Source of the DNA: Phaeobacter sp. A36a-5a
GTDB taxonomy: Bacteria; Pseudomonadota; Alphaproteobacteria; Rhodobacterales; Rhodobacteraceae
Length of the DNA stretch: 64,000 bases
Direction: 5' to 3'
Assembly (NCBI RefSeq): GCF_037911135.1
Contig: NZ_JBBLYU010000001.1
Span: forward strand, 1,240,001 to 1,304,000
Below, in pieces: positions 8,205-16,685 of the stretch. Within the stretch, counting starts at the first letter, position 1; the number at the start of each line of letters is the position of its first letter. Position numbers and translations under genes: made by a program. Under the pieces are notes generated by a model. It saw only the letters and a program-made list of their open reading frames with translations, was not told the DNA's origin and did not search any database.

Positions 8205-9953
8205 CTAGCGGCGGTTCAGCAGCAGCAGCTGCAAGGCGGCGCGGCGGGCGGTATCCTCGAGTCCGACGGCGCGGAAGGTTGCCAGCGCATCGGTGAGATC
8301 GCCGAGATTGCCCTCGGCGCCCTGGGCAAAGAGCTGCATCGCGCGCAGGATCGATTCGCCGAGCTGGCCATTGTCCAGCAGGCGCTGAAGCTTGCGGGGG
8401 GCAGCACTTTCGGGGGCAAAGGCGGCGGCGATCGCCTGCTCAAGACCGCTATGTGCCAGCTCGGCCGTCGGCACGCCCTGCGCCACCGCCGCGACAAATG
8501 CGGCGTGGCCCTTCAGATCCGGCAGGCTGTGGGAGGCGGTTTCATAGGTCGGGGCCAGCAGGCGGATGCGCCAGGCCAGCTGTGCGGCGCTGCCCTCCAG
8601 CGGGATCCGCGCCAGCCGGTCGGCAAAAAGATCGGCAAAGGCGGTTTCGATCTCAGCGGTGCGCATGGCCTGCCAGACCTTTGGCAGGGTCTTGCTGACG
8701 GCCTCGGCGCTGCCGGTTTCGAGTGCGGTTTCAAAGCGTTGCAGCGCCGCAACCCGGTCCCAGATGCCGCCGGACGCCGCGGGGGCGCGTTCGGAATAGA
8801 GCCCCAGCAGATGATTGGGGTTCAGCGCGCCGATGCGGGTCAGCCGTTCAGCCGCTTCCAGCTGCGCCTTCCAGCCGGCGATATCGCGCAGATCTGCCGC
8901 TGCAAACGCGCGGGGCAGATTGGCGGTCGGGCGGCGTTCTCCGATGGTTTCATACAGGCGGAAGGTCAGCGGATCCGGCGATTTGGGCGCTCGCAGGGGG
9001 GCGGCATCCTCGAACACATCGGGGTTGAGGAAGCGGTCCAGAAGGTCGAGCTGGCGGCTGTCGACCAGTTCAAGCGCATGGGCGGCCTCCAGCAGCAGCG
9101 CGGCGGTCGGCCAGTCGCCGAGCCGGGCGGCGCAGAAGATGCGGGCGGCGTAATCGGGCGCCAGATGCGGCTGTTCCTGCAGGGCACGGCAGGCGGTCTG
9201 CTCGTCACCGGTCAGCAGGGTGGCGTCGAACCAGCGCTTGAACCGGGCGGTGCTGCGGGTGGGGCCTGCCTGTTCGGCCAGGGCCTGCGCCGGGTCCGGG
9301 GCGCCAAGATCCATCAGCCGGTCCAGCCGCGCCAGCAGCAGCGTCTCGCCGCCCTCGGCAGGCGGGCGGGTTTCCGACAGCAGCAGGGTGAACATCAGCG
9401 ACTGCATCGCCGGGGAGTTGCGCACAGGCACGGCGGCCAGCAGGGTGGCCAGCTCCTCGGCGCTGCTGCCGCGCCACAGGTCGACAGGCAGTCCGGTGGA
9501 GGCGGGTTTGACAAGGCCGACGGGCGCAACAAGGCTGGCGAGCGGCGTCACGGTGACCTCGGGGCGTCGGGCAGACCCGGCGACGGGTGGTTCCAGCAGA
9601 ACGGTGCCGGGCAGCCCTGCATCCGGCGCCGGCGTGGCCAGCCAGTCGATGGCGGCGAGCGGATCATCCGGTTTTGCGGCCCGGCTGCCCGGTCGCGGCG
9701 TCTTGGCCGCGGGGGGCGTGGTTGATGGGGGCGTGGCAGCGGGTGCGGGGGGGCGCGTGGTCGCGGGCGATTGTGCCGGGGCCGAAGCGGCAAGGCCAAC
9801 GCCGACCGCCACCCCGAGGCTCAGCGTCAGGGGGCGGGTCAGGGACGCGATCTGCGCCAGTCGCTGGGTGATCAGGGCGGGGGCGGCCTCGCATTCTCTG
9901 CCCGAGGGAGAGAGCACAGGGGCCGACTCACCGCGCCGTTTTCTAGTCGGCAT
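8205..9953 (-). CDS. Uncharacterised envelope protein, 582 residues
   Basis: I do not recognise a named family. The protein starts with a basic stretch, then a hydrophobic segment (about 38-62, LTLSLGVAVGVGLAASAPAQ) that is either a signal peptide or an anchor. A Pro/Thr/Ala-rich linker follows (about 62-95), then a long helical, Leu/Ala-rich region without Cys clusters or catalytic motifs, suggestive of helical-repeat scaffolding. It is predicted to act outside the cytoplasmic membrane. Its ATG overlaps the stop region of the upstream 49-residue gene by 11 bp, implying translational coupling, and xerD follows after 25 bp. The same strand order beside aroK suggests a conserved roseobacter locus, but this is from memory of gene order, not tested. 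Confidence 0.7.
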   Translation of the reverse strand: MPTRKRRGESAPVLSPSGRECEAAPALITQRLAQIASLTRPLTLSLGVAVGVGLAASAPAQSPATTRPPAPAATPPSTTPPAAKTPRPGSRAAKPDDPLAAIDWLATPAPDAGLPGTVLLEPPVAGSARRPEVTVTPLASLVAPVGLVKPASTGLPVDLWRGSSAEELATLLAAVPVRNSPAMQSLMFTLLLSETRPPAEGGETLLLARLDRLMDLGAPDPAQALAEQAGPTRSTARFKRWFDATLLTGDEQTACRALQEQPHLAPDYAARIFCAARLGDWPTAALLLEAAHALELVDSRQLDLLDRFLNPDVFEDAAPLRAPKSPDPLTFRLYETIGERRPTANLPRAFAAADLRDIAGWKAQLEAAERLTRIGALNPNHLLGLYSERAPAASGGIWDRVAALQRFETALETGSAEAVSKTLPKVWQAMRTAEIETAFADLFADRLARIPLEGSAAQLAWRIRLLAPTYETASHSLPDLKGHAAFVAAVAQGVPTAELAHSGLEQAIAAAFAPESAAPRKLQRLLDNGQLGESILRAMQLFAQGAEGNLGDLTDALATFRAVGLEDTARRAALQLLLLNRR

Positions 9954-10092
9954 TCAGAACCACCGGTTTGCGGACCTCGGAGGTGGGGGCGTCGAAATCC
10001 GCCCCGAACCACGGCCCGACATAGGCATAGATCACCAATCCGATCGCTGCCAGTATAACTAAATAAAGTAGGTATTTGATCAATCGCCCCAT
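9943..10092 (-). CDS. Small single-span membrane protein, 49 residues
   Basis: The protein starts MGRLIKYLLYLVILAAIGLV and continues to a polar tail ending VVLNAD. A single transmembrane helix at about 7-26 after two basic residues predicts an N-in, C-out topology with a short acidic C-terminus. The ATG at 10092 is preferred to a longer frame because it opens directly on the membrane helix. The stop overlaps the ATG of the 582-residue envelope gene, so the two are probably translated together. The upstream region is shared with divergent aroK. Function unknown. Confidence 0.65.
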   Translation of the reverse strand: MGRLIKYLLYLVILAAIGLVIYAYVGPWFGADFDAPTSEVRKPVVLNAD

Positions 10093-10173
10093 GGGTGTCC
10101 CGCTGACTGCTTCTTTGGCTTTTGTGCAAGTTATATATGGCCTTTTTAGCAATATCACGTCATTCACTGAAGA

Positions 10174-10764
10174 ATGAGCGAAAAAGAGCAAACACTCAGT
10201 GGCGCGGGTGACCGCCGGGTGCCCGGAGCGCTGAAGAAGACCATCGTCATGGTGGGGATGATGGGGGCAGGGAAGACGGCCGTGGGCCGGGCCCTTGCTG
10301 CCCGTCTGAAGGCCCCGTTTCTGGACAGCGATCACGAAATCGAGGCCGCGGCCAACCGCACCATTCCCGAAATCTTTGCCCGCGATGGCGAGCCGTTCTT
10401 TCGGCAGAAGGAGCGCCAGGTCATCCGGCGTCTTCTGGATGAGGAGCGTGGCGTGCTGTCCACCGGCGGTGGTGCGTTCCTGGCCGAGGAAAACCGCAGG
10501 ATCATCTCCGAACGCGGGGTCGCGATCTGGCTGAATGCGGATCTTGAGGTGCTGTGGAACCGGGTCAAACACCGCGACACGCGGCCCCTGCTGCGCACCA
10601 AGGATCCCCATGCGACGCTGTCGGCGCTCTATCATGAACGGGTGCCTTATTATGCGCAGGCGGATCTGACCGTGGTGTCGGACGGGCAGGCGTCGATAGA
10701 TGAAATGGTGAACCGGGTGATCGAGGCGCTGCGCGCCCGCCCGGACGTGCTGGAGTGGATATGA
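10174..10764 (+). CDS. aroK: Shikimate kinase
   Basis: Protein of 196 residues that phosphorylates shikimate to shikimate 3-phosphate in the cytoplasmic chorismate pathway. The P-loop GMMGAGKT is at 28-35, followed by the substrate-binding DSDHEIE, the FFRQKE region, the GGGAFL glycine loop, and the lid Arg in RDTRPLL. A 20-residue N-terminal extension precedes the kinase core. The stop overlaps the start of aroB (ATATGATG), the classic aroKB arrangement. It is divergent from the 49-residue membrane protein gene across an 80 bp gap. Confidence 0.95.
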   Translation: MSEKEQTLSGAGDRRVPGALKKTIVMVGMMGAGKTAVGRALAARLKAPFLDSDHEIEAAANRTIPEIFARDGEPFFRQKERQVIRRLLDEERGVLSTGGGAFLAEENRRIISERGVAIWLNADLEVLWNRVKHRDTRPLLRTKDPHATLSALYHERVPYYAQADLTVVSDGQASIDEMVNRVIEALRARPDVLEWI

Positions 10765-11891
10765 TGGTGCAGTTCAGCTTGGAACGGGTTGTGCATGTCG
10801 ACCTGGGCGAGCGGGCCTATGACGTGGTGATCGGGCCGGATCTTCTTGCGGATGTGGGCGCGCGGCTGAAACCATTGCTGCGCCGTCCGAAAGTGGCGGT
10901 GCTGACCGATGAGACGGTGGCTGCGCATCATCTGGAGGCCTTGCAGGCCGGGCTAGCGGAAGCGGGCATCGAGATGGCGGCGCTGGCGCTGCCCCCCGGA
11001 GAAAGCACCAAGGGCTGGCCGCAGTTCAGCCGCGCTGTGGAATGGCTGCTGGAGCAGAAGGTCGAGCGCAATGACATCGTCATCGCCTTTGGCGGCGGCG
11101 TCATCGGCGATCTGGCCGGGTTTGCGGCGGCTGTGTTGCGCCGCGGGGTGCGGTTTGTGCAGATCCCGACGTCGCTGCTGGCGCAGGTCGACAGCTCCGT
11201 CGGCGGCAAGACCGGCATCAATGCGCCGCAGGGCAAGAACCTGATCGGGGCCTTTCATCAGCCCTCGCTGGTGCTGGCGGATACCGCGCTGCTGAGCACG
11301 CTGACGCCGCGCGATTTTCTGGCCGGCTATGGCGAGGTGGTCAAATACGGGCTGCTGGGGGATGCGGCGTTTTTCGACTGGCTGGAGGCGCAGGGGCCGA
11401 CATTGGCGGCCGGTGCGCGCGCGGCACGGGTGGAGGCGGTGACCCGCTCGGTGCAGATGAAGGCCGATATCGTGGTGCGTGACGAGACCGAACAGGGCGA
11501 CCGCGCGCTGCTTAATCTTGGCCATACCTTCTGTCATGCGCTGGAGGCGGCCACCGGATATGGTGACCGGCTGCTGCATGGCGAAGGGGTGGCGATCGGC
11601 TGCGCGCTGGCGTTTGAGCTGTCGGCGCGGTTGGGCCTGTGCAGCCAGGAAGACCCCAGCCGGGTGCGGGCGCATCTGAAGGCGATGGGGATGAAGACCG
11701 ACCTCGCCGATATCCCCGGCGACCTGCCGGATGCCGAGGCGCTGCTGGCGCTGATGGGGCAGGACAAGAAGGTGGTCGATGGCCAGCTGCGGTTCATTCT
11801 GGCGCGCGGCATCGGCCATGCTTTTGTCACCGGGGACGTGCCGCCGGAGGCGGTGCTGGAGGTGCTGCGCGAGGCGCTGGCGCAGCGGTGA
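10761..11891 (+). CDS. aroB: 3-dehydroquinate synthase
   Basis: Converts DAHP to 3-dehydroquinate, the second step of the chorismate pathway, using NAD and a divalent metal. About 376 residues, normal for the family. Visible are the NAD-binding FGGGVIGDLAGF, the PTSLLAQVDSSVGGKTGIN block, and the metal-ligand regions GYGEVVKYG, NLGHTFCHALE and LLHGEGVAIG. I take the ATG at 10761, which overlaps the aroK stop; an in-frame GTG at 10755 and a second ATG at 10764 are alternatives. It follows aroK by translational coupling. Confidence 0.95.
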   Translation: MMVQFSLERVVHVDLGERAYDVVIGPDLLADVGARLKPLLRRPKVAVLTDETVAAHHLEALQAGLAEAGIEMAALALPPGESTKGWPQFSRAVEWLLEQKVERNDIVIAFGGGVIGDLAGFAAAVLRRGVRFVQIPTSLLAQVDSSVGGKTGINAPQGKNLIGAFHQPSLVLADTALLSTLTPRDFLAGYGEVVKYGLLGDAAFFDWLEAQGPTLAAGARAARVEAVTRSVQMKADIVVRDETEQGDRALLNLGHTFCHALEAATGYGDRLLHGEGVAIGCALAFELSARLGLCSQEDPSRVRAHLKAMGMKTDLADIPGDLPDAEALLALMGQDKKVVDGQLRFILARGIGHAFVTGDVPPEAVLEVLREALAQR

Positions 11892-11967
11892 CGGCCTGAG
11901 CGGCGGCGCTGGCCCAGACCTGATCCCGACGTGACGGCGCGCTGCTCGGCACGCCGTTCAACTGACG

Positions 11968-11993
11968 ACAGCCCCTGCCATGGCGGGGGCTGT
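11968..11993. terminator. Hairpin between convergent aroB and chemoreceptor genes
   Basis: ACAGCCCC (11968-11975) pairs with GGGGCTGT (11986-11993), with a GCC/GGC pair set inside. There is no proper T-run on either side, so it is a probable but not canonical terminator. Confidence 0.5.
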
Positions 11994-12034
11994 GTCATAT
12001 GCCGGATGAGGATCTGGCCTGGCTGGCCTGAGGA

Positions 12035-14260
12035 TCAGGCGACCCAGGATTCGTCGTCGTCGTCAACGCCAGCTTCGATATCTGCGGCGTCATGCTCGGC
12101 GGCGGCGGCCATCTGCGCCGCCATCTCTGCGTCGCTGTGCTCCTCCTGCGCTGAGGCGGGGGCTGCTGTGCCTTCCAGCTGAAAGGCGCCGATCATCGTG
12201 TTCAGCTCGCGTGCCTGCTGGAACAGCTGCGTGGCCGAGGCGGTGGTCTCCTCGGTCATGGCGGCATTGGTCTGCGTCATCTGTTCCATCTCGCCGACGG
12301 CGTGGTTCACCTCGCTCAGCTGGGTCGACTGGGTCTCCAGCCCCTTTGCAATCGAGACGATCAGTTCGGAAATCGCGCTCACCTGGGTGCTGACCTCGGA
12401 CATGGCGCTGCCGGCAGAGCCGACGAGGCTGGATCCGGTATTGACCTGCGCCGAGCTGCGGGCGGTGATTTCGTCGATCTGCGACACCGCATCGGAGCAG
12501 CGCTGTGCCAGCCGCTGCACCTCGCTGGCGACCACCGCGAATCCGCGACCGGCCTCACCGGCGCGCGCCGCCTCGACCCCGGCATTGAGCGCCAGCAGAT
12601 TGGTCTGGAAGGCGATATCCTCAATCACCTTGGTGATCTGGGAAATCTCGTCGGAGGAGGCGCGGATCTCCTCCATCGCGGTCACCGTTTTCTGAACGAT
12701 CTCTTCGCAATCGTTGACCTTGTCCTGAGTGGTGCCGGCAATGGTCTCGGCCTCCTTGGCGTTGCTGGCGGATTCGCCAACGCTGGTGGTGATCTCGTTC
12801 ATGGCATGGGTGGAGCGTTCGAGCGCGGCGGCCTGCGATTCGGTGCGCCGGGACAGATCATCCATATTGGCGGCAATGGTCTGGCTGTCGTCGCCAACCG
12901 ACAGGGCGGCGCTGCGGACGGTGCTCATGGCATCCTGTAGCGAGGCGGCCAGTTCGTTGAAATCCATGCGCAGGCTTTTGAAATCTTCGGGGAAATGGTC
13001 TTTCAGACGGTAGACCAGAACCTTGTTGCTGAGTTGGCTCAGCGCTTCGGCGATGGCGTCGGAGACCAGTTTCTGTTCGGCCATCGCGCGGTCCAGATGA
13101 TCATCGGCCGCGCGTTTTTCGAGGGCGTGACCGCGCAGGATTTCGGCCTGTCGCGCGATATTGCCGATCTCGTCCTTGCGCGATTTGCCGGAGATGTCGA
13201 TCTCCAGCTCACCGGAGCTGATGCGCTCCAGCGCGGTGGTTACCATCCGCACCCCGCCTGCGATATCGCGGGCCATCACCAGCGCGCCAAGGCTTATCGC
13301 CACGATCACAAAGGAGAGGCCAGCCAGCGTCTGGTAGAAGGCATTGTTGTTGAACCTGTCGAAAGCCTCGAAATCGGCCATCAGCTGATCGCGGATCTCG
13401 GTTTCGACCTCTTTGACAATCTCAATCGCATTGGTGGCGATCTCGAACCACTCCTCGGCGGTCAGGTCCTGAGGGGTGCGACCGGCGAGCACATCCGACC
13501 GGATATTCGCAAAGGTCTGATAGGTTTCGCCTGCGGCCTGCCCGTCAAAAAGCTCGACGCTTTCGCTGTCGGACAGCTCATGGAAAACGCGCATGCGTTC
13601 TTTTGACTGCATATAGGAAATGAGCATCCGTGATTGCAGGTTTTCGGTCCAGCCATTGGCGAAGCCCTGGGCACCGACCGCACGCTGGATGCCATAGGCG
13701 TCTTTGGCCATCTGAAAATAGGTAAAGGCCATCGCACGCTCGGCCAGTTCGGTGTCGTGGACCAGCACCTCAAAGGCAAGGGCGGTTTCCAGCAGGTGGA
13801 GGTTCAGTTTGCTGTAGAATTCGACCGCTTCCGGCGCGCTGATGGCCCGATCCGCGATCTTGAGGCGCATGTCATCCAGGGCTTCCAGCTCGTCATGGGC
13901 GAGACTGACGAAGACACGCGTGTTGTCGTGCAACTGTGACAGATCGGCGGTTTCGATCACCTCCAGCATATGCTCGCGCAACTCCTGCGATGTCTGGCGC
14001 TGGGTTTCCAGCCGGGCAGGGAGCGCGGTCGCCTCGGTGGAGAGGAACTCCGCAGACATGCCGCGCTCCAGCTGTAGATTATGAACCAGCTCGCTCGCGG
14101 TCAGCATGATGTCCCGGGTCAGAGTGGTGTCGAAACTCGCCCGTTTGTTCAGCGTGTACAGCACCGCGCCGGATATCCCGATAATAATAAGGAGAGGCAA
14201 CCCGATGAGGGTCATAATCTTTGCCCGGATGGACATACGCTGCAACAGTCGGCTGATCAT
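12035..14260 (-). CDS. Methyl-accepting chemotaxis protein with NIT-type sensor
   Basis: Receptor of 741 residues. TM1 is at about 14-36 ([20 protein letters not shown]). A large all-helical periplasmic domain (about 40-300) resembles the nitrate/nitrite-sensing NIT domain ([17 protein letters not shown] is the family hallmark). TM2 is at about 305-328, HAMP at about 330-380, and the signalling domain has its hairpin tip [19 protein letters not shown] near 567. It relays ligand binding to CheA/CheW at the inner membrane. The C-terminus is unusually acidic (DDDDESWVA) and lacks an obvious CheR-docking pentapeptide. It has a GGAG ribosome site, and an AT-rich promoter-like region lies upstream (14300-14380). 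The ligand is unknown. Confidence 0.88.
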   Translation of the reverse strand: MISRLLQRMSIRAKIMTLIGLPLLIIIGISGAVLYTLNKRASFDTTLTRDIMLTASELVHNLQLERGMSAEFLSTEATALPARLETQRQTSQELREHMLEVIETADLSQLHDNTRVFVSLAHDELEALDDMRLKIADRAISAPEAVEFYSKLNLHLLETALAFEVLVHDTELAERAMAFTYFQMAKDAYGIQRAVGAQGFANGWTENLQSRMLISYMQSKERMRVFHELSDSESVELFDGQAAGETYQTFANIRSDVLAGRTPQDLTAEEWFEIATNAIEIVKEVETEIRDQLMADFEAFDRFNNNAFYQTLAGLSFVIVAISLGALVMARDIAGGVRMVTTALERISSGELEIDISGKSRKDEIGNIARQAEILRGHALEKRAADDHLDRAMAEQKLVSDAIAEALSQLSNKVLVYRLKDHFPEDFKSLRMDFNELAASLQDAMSTVRSAALSVGDDSQTIAANMDDLSRRTESQAAALERSTHAMNEITTSVGESASNAKEAETIAGTTQDKVNDCEEIVQKTVTAMEEIRASSDEISQITKVIEDIAFQTNLLALNAGVEAARAGEAGRGFAVVASEVQRLAQRCSDAVSQIDEITARSSAQVNTGSSLVGSAGSAMSEVSTQVSAISELIVSIAKGLETQSTQLSEVNHAVGEMEQMTQTNAAMTEETTASATQLFQQARELNTMIGAFQLEGTAAPASAQEEHSDAEMAAQMAAAAEHDAADIEAGVDDDDESWVA

Positions 14261-14443
14261 ACTCTACGCTCCGGCTTAACGTTATCGGTCCGCAAAACCG
14301 TAGGTTCGAGGTGCTAATAGAATATGTATTTTATCGCCCGATAGAGATTTTAGATAAAAGATGAATTCAAAATCGCCTTGTTTTGCTGGTCATTGGCTGG
14401 GATCAATCGCCGCCGCTATCGCTATGGGAACTAAGGGTTTTGC

Positions 14444-14477
14444 AAAAAAAATGCGCAGACCGATGGAGGTCTGCGCA
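14444..14477 (-). terminator. Rho-independent terminator of ssb
   Basis: TGCGCAGACC (14452-14461) pairs with GGTCTGCGCA (14468-14477), a perfect 10 bp stem with a 6 nt loop. The A-run at 14444-14451 gives eight U residues in the minus-strand transcript. Confidence 0.92.
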
Positions 14478-14532
14478 GGAAAAACACCATTCGACCGGGC
14501 TTCTGGCGCCGGTTCGTGACTGTGATTCGCCC

Positions 14533-15060
14533 TTAGAACGGGATCTCGTCATCGTCGATATTATGCGATGCGCCGCCCTGGTTGCCGCCGCCGAAGCCGC
14601 CGCCCTGACCGCCGCCGCTGGGGCCGCTGTCGTAGCCACCGCCGCCGCCATAGCTGCCGCCGCCCTGACCGCCACCATAGCCGCTGCCACCACCCTGGCC
14701 GCCTTCGTTGCGGCCATCAAGCATGGTCAGCGTGCCGCCGATGCCCTGCAAGACCACCTCTGTCGAGTAGCGGTCCTGGCCGCTCTGGTCCTGCCATTTG
14801 CGGGTCTGCAGCTGGCCCTCGATATAGACCTTGGAGCCTTTGCGCAGATATTGTTCTGCCACGCGCACCAGACCTTCGGAGAAGATCGCGACCGAATGCC
14901 ATTCGGTTTTTTCGCGACGCTCGCCGGTGTTGCGGTCTTTCCAGGTCTCGGAGGTTGCGATCCGCAGGTTGCAGACCTTGCCGCCGTTCTGGAAACTGCG
15001 CACTTCGGGATCACGGCCGAGGTTGCCGATCAGGATTACTTTGTTGACTGAGCCTGCCAT
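14533..15060 (-). CDS. ssb: Single-stranded DNA-binding protein
   Basis: Protein of 175 residues. The OB fold (about 5-110) begins [18 protein letters not shown] and includes [11 protein letters not shown] and [12 protein letters not shown] very Gly-rich flexible linker (about 118-163) leads to the acidic tail DDDEIPF, which recruits repair and replication proteins. It binds ssDNA as a tetramer. The start has AGAGGA upstream. I see no SOS-box (GTTC-N7-GTTC) in its upstream region. Confidence 0.96.
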   Translation of the reverse strand: MAGSVNKVILIGNLGRDPEVRSFQNGGKVCNLRIATSETWKDRNTGERREKTEWHSVAIFSEGLVRVAEQYLRKGSKVYIEGQLQTRKWQDQSGQDRYSTEVVLQGIGGTLTMLDGRNEGGQGGGSGYGGGQGGGSYGGGGGYDSGPSGGGQGGGFGGGNQGGASHNIDDDEIPF

Positions 15061-15402
15061 GGGTCTGTCCTCTTGGTCTGGTCGTTCGGAGTCGCGAAAA
15101 TCAGCAAAAGCCGGGAGGTCTACCCCTCCAGCTCAGCGGTTTCGGCGGGCCCCGTCGGGGTATGAAATCTGTCCGGTCCGAATCTGGTCGCGCCGGGTTG
15201 GCGGCCACACTACCGCTCCGGGTCGCCACATGAAAGTCGGCTGGCGGCGATATCTGAGGTCATCCTCATATTTTGCGCGAGAGGCGCCCGCATCACCGGC
15301 CGCAGCCGCAGGAAACGCGAAGGTTCTTTTCTTTTTAGTCAATCCGGATATAGTTTCGCGCAATCCAGGATACGGAAAATCAGGGACAGGGCAGGGCGTT
15401 TT
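15061..15402. promoter_or_regulatory. Divergent region ssb / transglycosylase, 342 bp
   Basis: No gene is seen. Near the transglycosylase side there is an imperfect direct repeat, CAATCCGGATA (15340-15350) and CAATCCAGGATA (15361-15372), offset by 21 bp, i.e. two helical turns, ending 30 bp before the ATG. This could be an activator site overlapping the promoter. A small TGAGG-TCAT-CCTCA hairpin lies at 15255-15268. Confidence 0.35.
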
Positions 15403-15987
15403 ATGCGTAGGCTGTTGGTGGGGGTCACGCTGGCCGGTGTTGTATCGGGCCAGATGGCAACGGCAGATATGTTCAGCACAAAGAGCCAGCGCAAGCTGTT
15501 TGCCTCGCACGCGCGGGTTCTGGATGAGCGCGCTGCCGGGCAGTACAAGAATTCGATCCGCCTGCAACCGCCCACCATCCATACGCCCTCCAAACACGGC
15601 AGCCTGCCGTATAGTGGCAAATATCGGGGCCAGTATCTGAACATTGCGCGGGCCGCGGCGCAGAAACACGGCGTGCCGGAGGATCTGTTTCTGCGACTGG
15701 TGCAGCAGGAAAGCGGCTGGAACCCGACGGCAAAATCCCACAAGGGCGCGCTGGGGCTGGCACAGCTGATGCCCGCCACCGCCAAGGCGCTTGGGGTGGA
15801 CGCCACCGATCCCAGGCAGAACCTGGAAGGTGGCGCGCGCTATCTCGCCCGGCAATACCGCAAGTTCGGATCCTGGCGGCTGGCGCTGGCGGCCTATAAC
15901 GCAGGCCCCGAAGCGGTGCGCAAACATGGCGGTGTGCCGCCCTACCGCGAGACCCAGAACTACGTGAAGAAGATCTGGGGCAGCTAA
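15403..15987 (+). CDS. Lytic transglycosylase (SLT domain)
   Basis: Protein of 194 residues with an N-terminal signal peptide (about 1-21, [20 protein letters not shown]) and a goose-lysozyme-like SLT domain (about 75-190). The catalytic Glu is Glu103 in QQESGWNP, followed by the signature [13 protein letters not shown] and the AYNAGPEAV motif. It cleaves peptidoglycan glycan strands in the periplasm, leaving 1,6-anhydro-MurNAc ends. Similar short enzymes assist cell wall turnover or secretion-system insertion; no such partner genes are adjacent here. Confidence 0.9.
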   Translation: MRRLLVGVTLAGVVSGQMATADMFSTKSQRKLFASHARVLDERAAGQYKNSIRLQPPTIHTPSKHGSLPYSGKYRGQYLNIARAAAQKHGVPEDLFLRLVQQESGWNPTAKSHKGALGLAQLMPATAKALGVDATDPRQNLEGGARYLARQYRKFGSWRLALAAYNAGPEAVRKHGGVPPYRETQNYVKKIWGS

Positions 15988-16170
15988 GCCTCTCCGGCAG
16001 GGGATTGCGCCAGAGTGACCGTAGCGCAGCAGCCGGACCACGCCGAGCCTGCGCGCTGGGGGCGCGCGCAATTGACCGGGGGTCTGCGTGTTTTGTCTGT
16101 TTGAAATCTGAGCTTCAAATCTGAAATTCTACGCAGTTTCGGCAGCAGCTTGCCGATTGTCCGGGGGATC

Positions 16171-16252
16171 GGCATTAATACGCTGATAATCTTCCTTAAT
16201 GCCGCGTTAACTCCGTCTGGCTGCCAGAAAGTTGCCTTAATCTCTTGGCAAC
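16171..16252 (+). promoter_or_regulatory. CtrA-type site and inverted repeats before the 124-aa gene
   Basis: TTAA-TGCCGCG-TTAAC at 16196-16211 matches the CtrA consensus TTAA-N7-TTAAC exactly. GGCATTAA (16171-16178) and TTAATGCC (16196-16203) form a perfect 8 bp inverted repeat overlapping it, and GTTGCC (16231-16236) pairs with GGCAAC (16247-16252). The site lies about 75 bp before the GTG at 16284. Confidence 0.6.
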
Positions 16253-16283
16253 TAATCGGAAGCTTCAGAAGAGGAATATCCCG

Positions 16284-16658
16284 GTGTCTTTCAAACGCTT
16301 CGACGAACGCCTGAACCAGATGCAATGGCAGCCCCAGTCCGGCCCGTCGCCGCAGATCGTTGACAGTGTGATTGCCGACCGCGCGCCGCTGGCGATCCGT
16401 GGCGTGGAGTTCACGCTGGCGGGCGCCATTCTGGGCATCCTGATCGGTGTCGGCCTCAAGGGGATCTATACGCCCGGCGCGCCCTGGGGACCCAATACCG
16501 GCCAGATCGGGCTGCTGATCGGCGGCGCCTCTCTCGCCGGGGCGGCGGCCTCTATTGCGCTGGCCGCCTATGCGGTGCTGCGCCGCCACGATATGCCGCG
16601 ACTGATGCAGTTTGCCTCGATGAACCTGCTGATCATCGTGATGCTGCTGCTGGGCTGA
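16284..16658 (+). CDS. Unknown three-helix membrane protein, 124 residues
   Basis: I recognise no named family. After a soluble N-terminus of about 35 residues there are three hydrophobic segments: about 38-60 (VEFTLAGAILGILIGVGLKG), about 74-98 (IGLLIGGASLAGAAASIALA) and about 105-124 (MQFASMNLLIIVMLLLG), ending right after the last helix. The GTG at 16284 is chosen for the GAGG ribosome site 9 nt upstream; a TTG at 16245 is possible but lacks one. The gene has its own upstream region with a perfect CtrA-type box and converges on the ABC operon 27 bp downstream. Confidence 0.6.
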   Translation: MSFKRFDERLNQMQWQPQSGPSPQIVDSVIADRAPLAIRGVEFTLAGAILGILIGVGLKGIYTPGAPWGPNTGQIGLLIGGASLAGAAASIALAAYAVLRRHDMPRLMQFASMNLLIIVMLLLG

Positions 16659-16685
16659 TCGTTTCGCAGGCGCCCTGACCGCCGA

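Noticed and set aside
6903-9725. Very long plus-strand open frame (about 940 codons) antisense to corC, xerD and the 582-aa gene
   Set aside because: It crosses three minus-strand genes, and its Gln/Gly/Arg-rich translation is the expected antisense of high-GC coding sequence.
14277-14292. CtrA site before the chemoreceptor gene
   Set aside because: Only a single TTAAC half-site is present at the start of the gene; the second half does not match.
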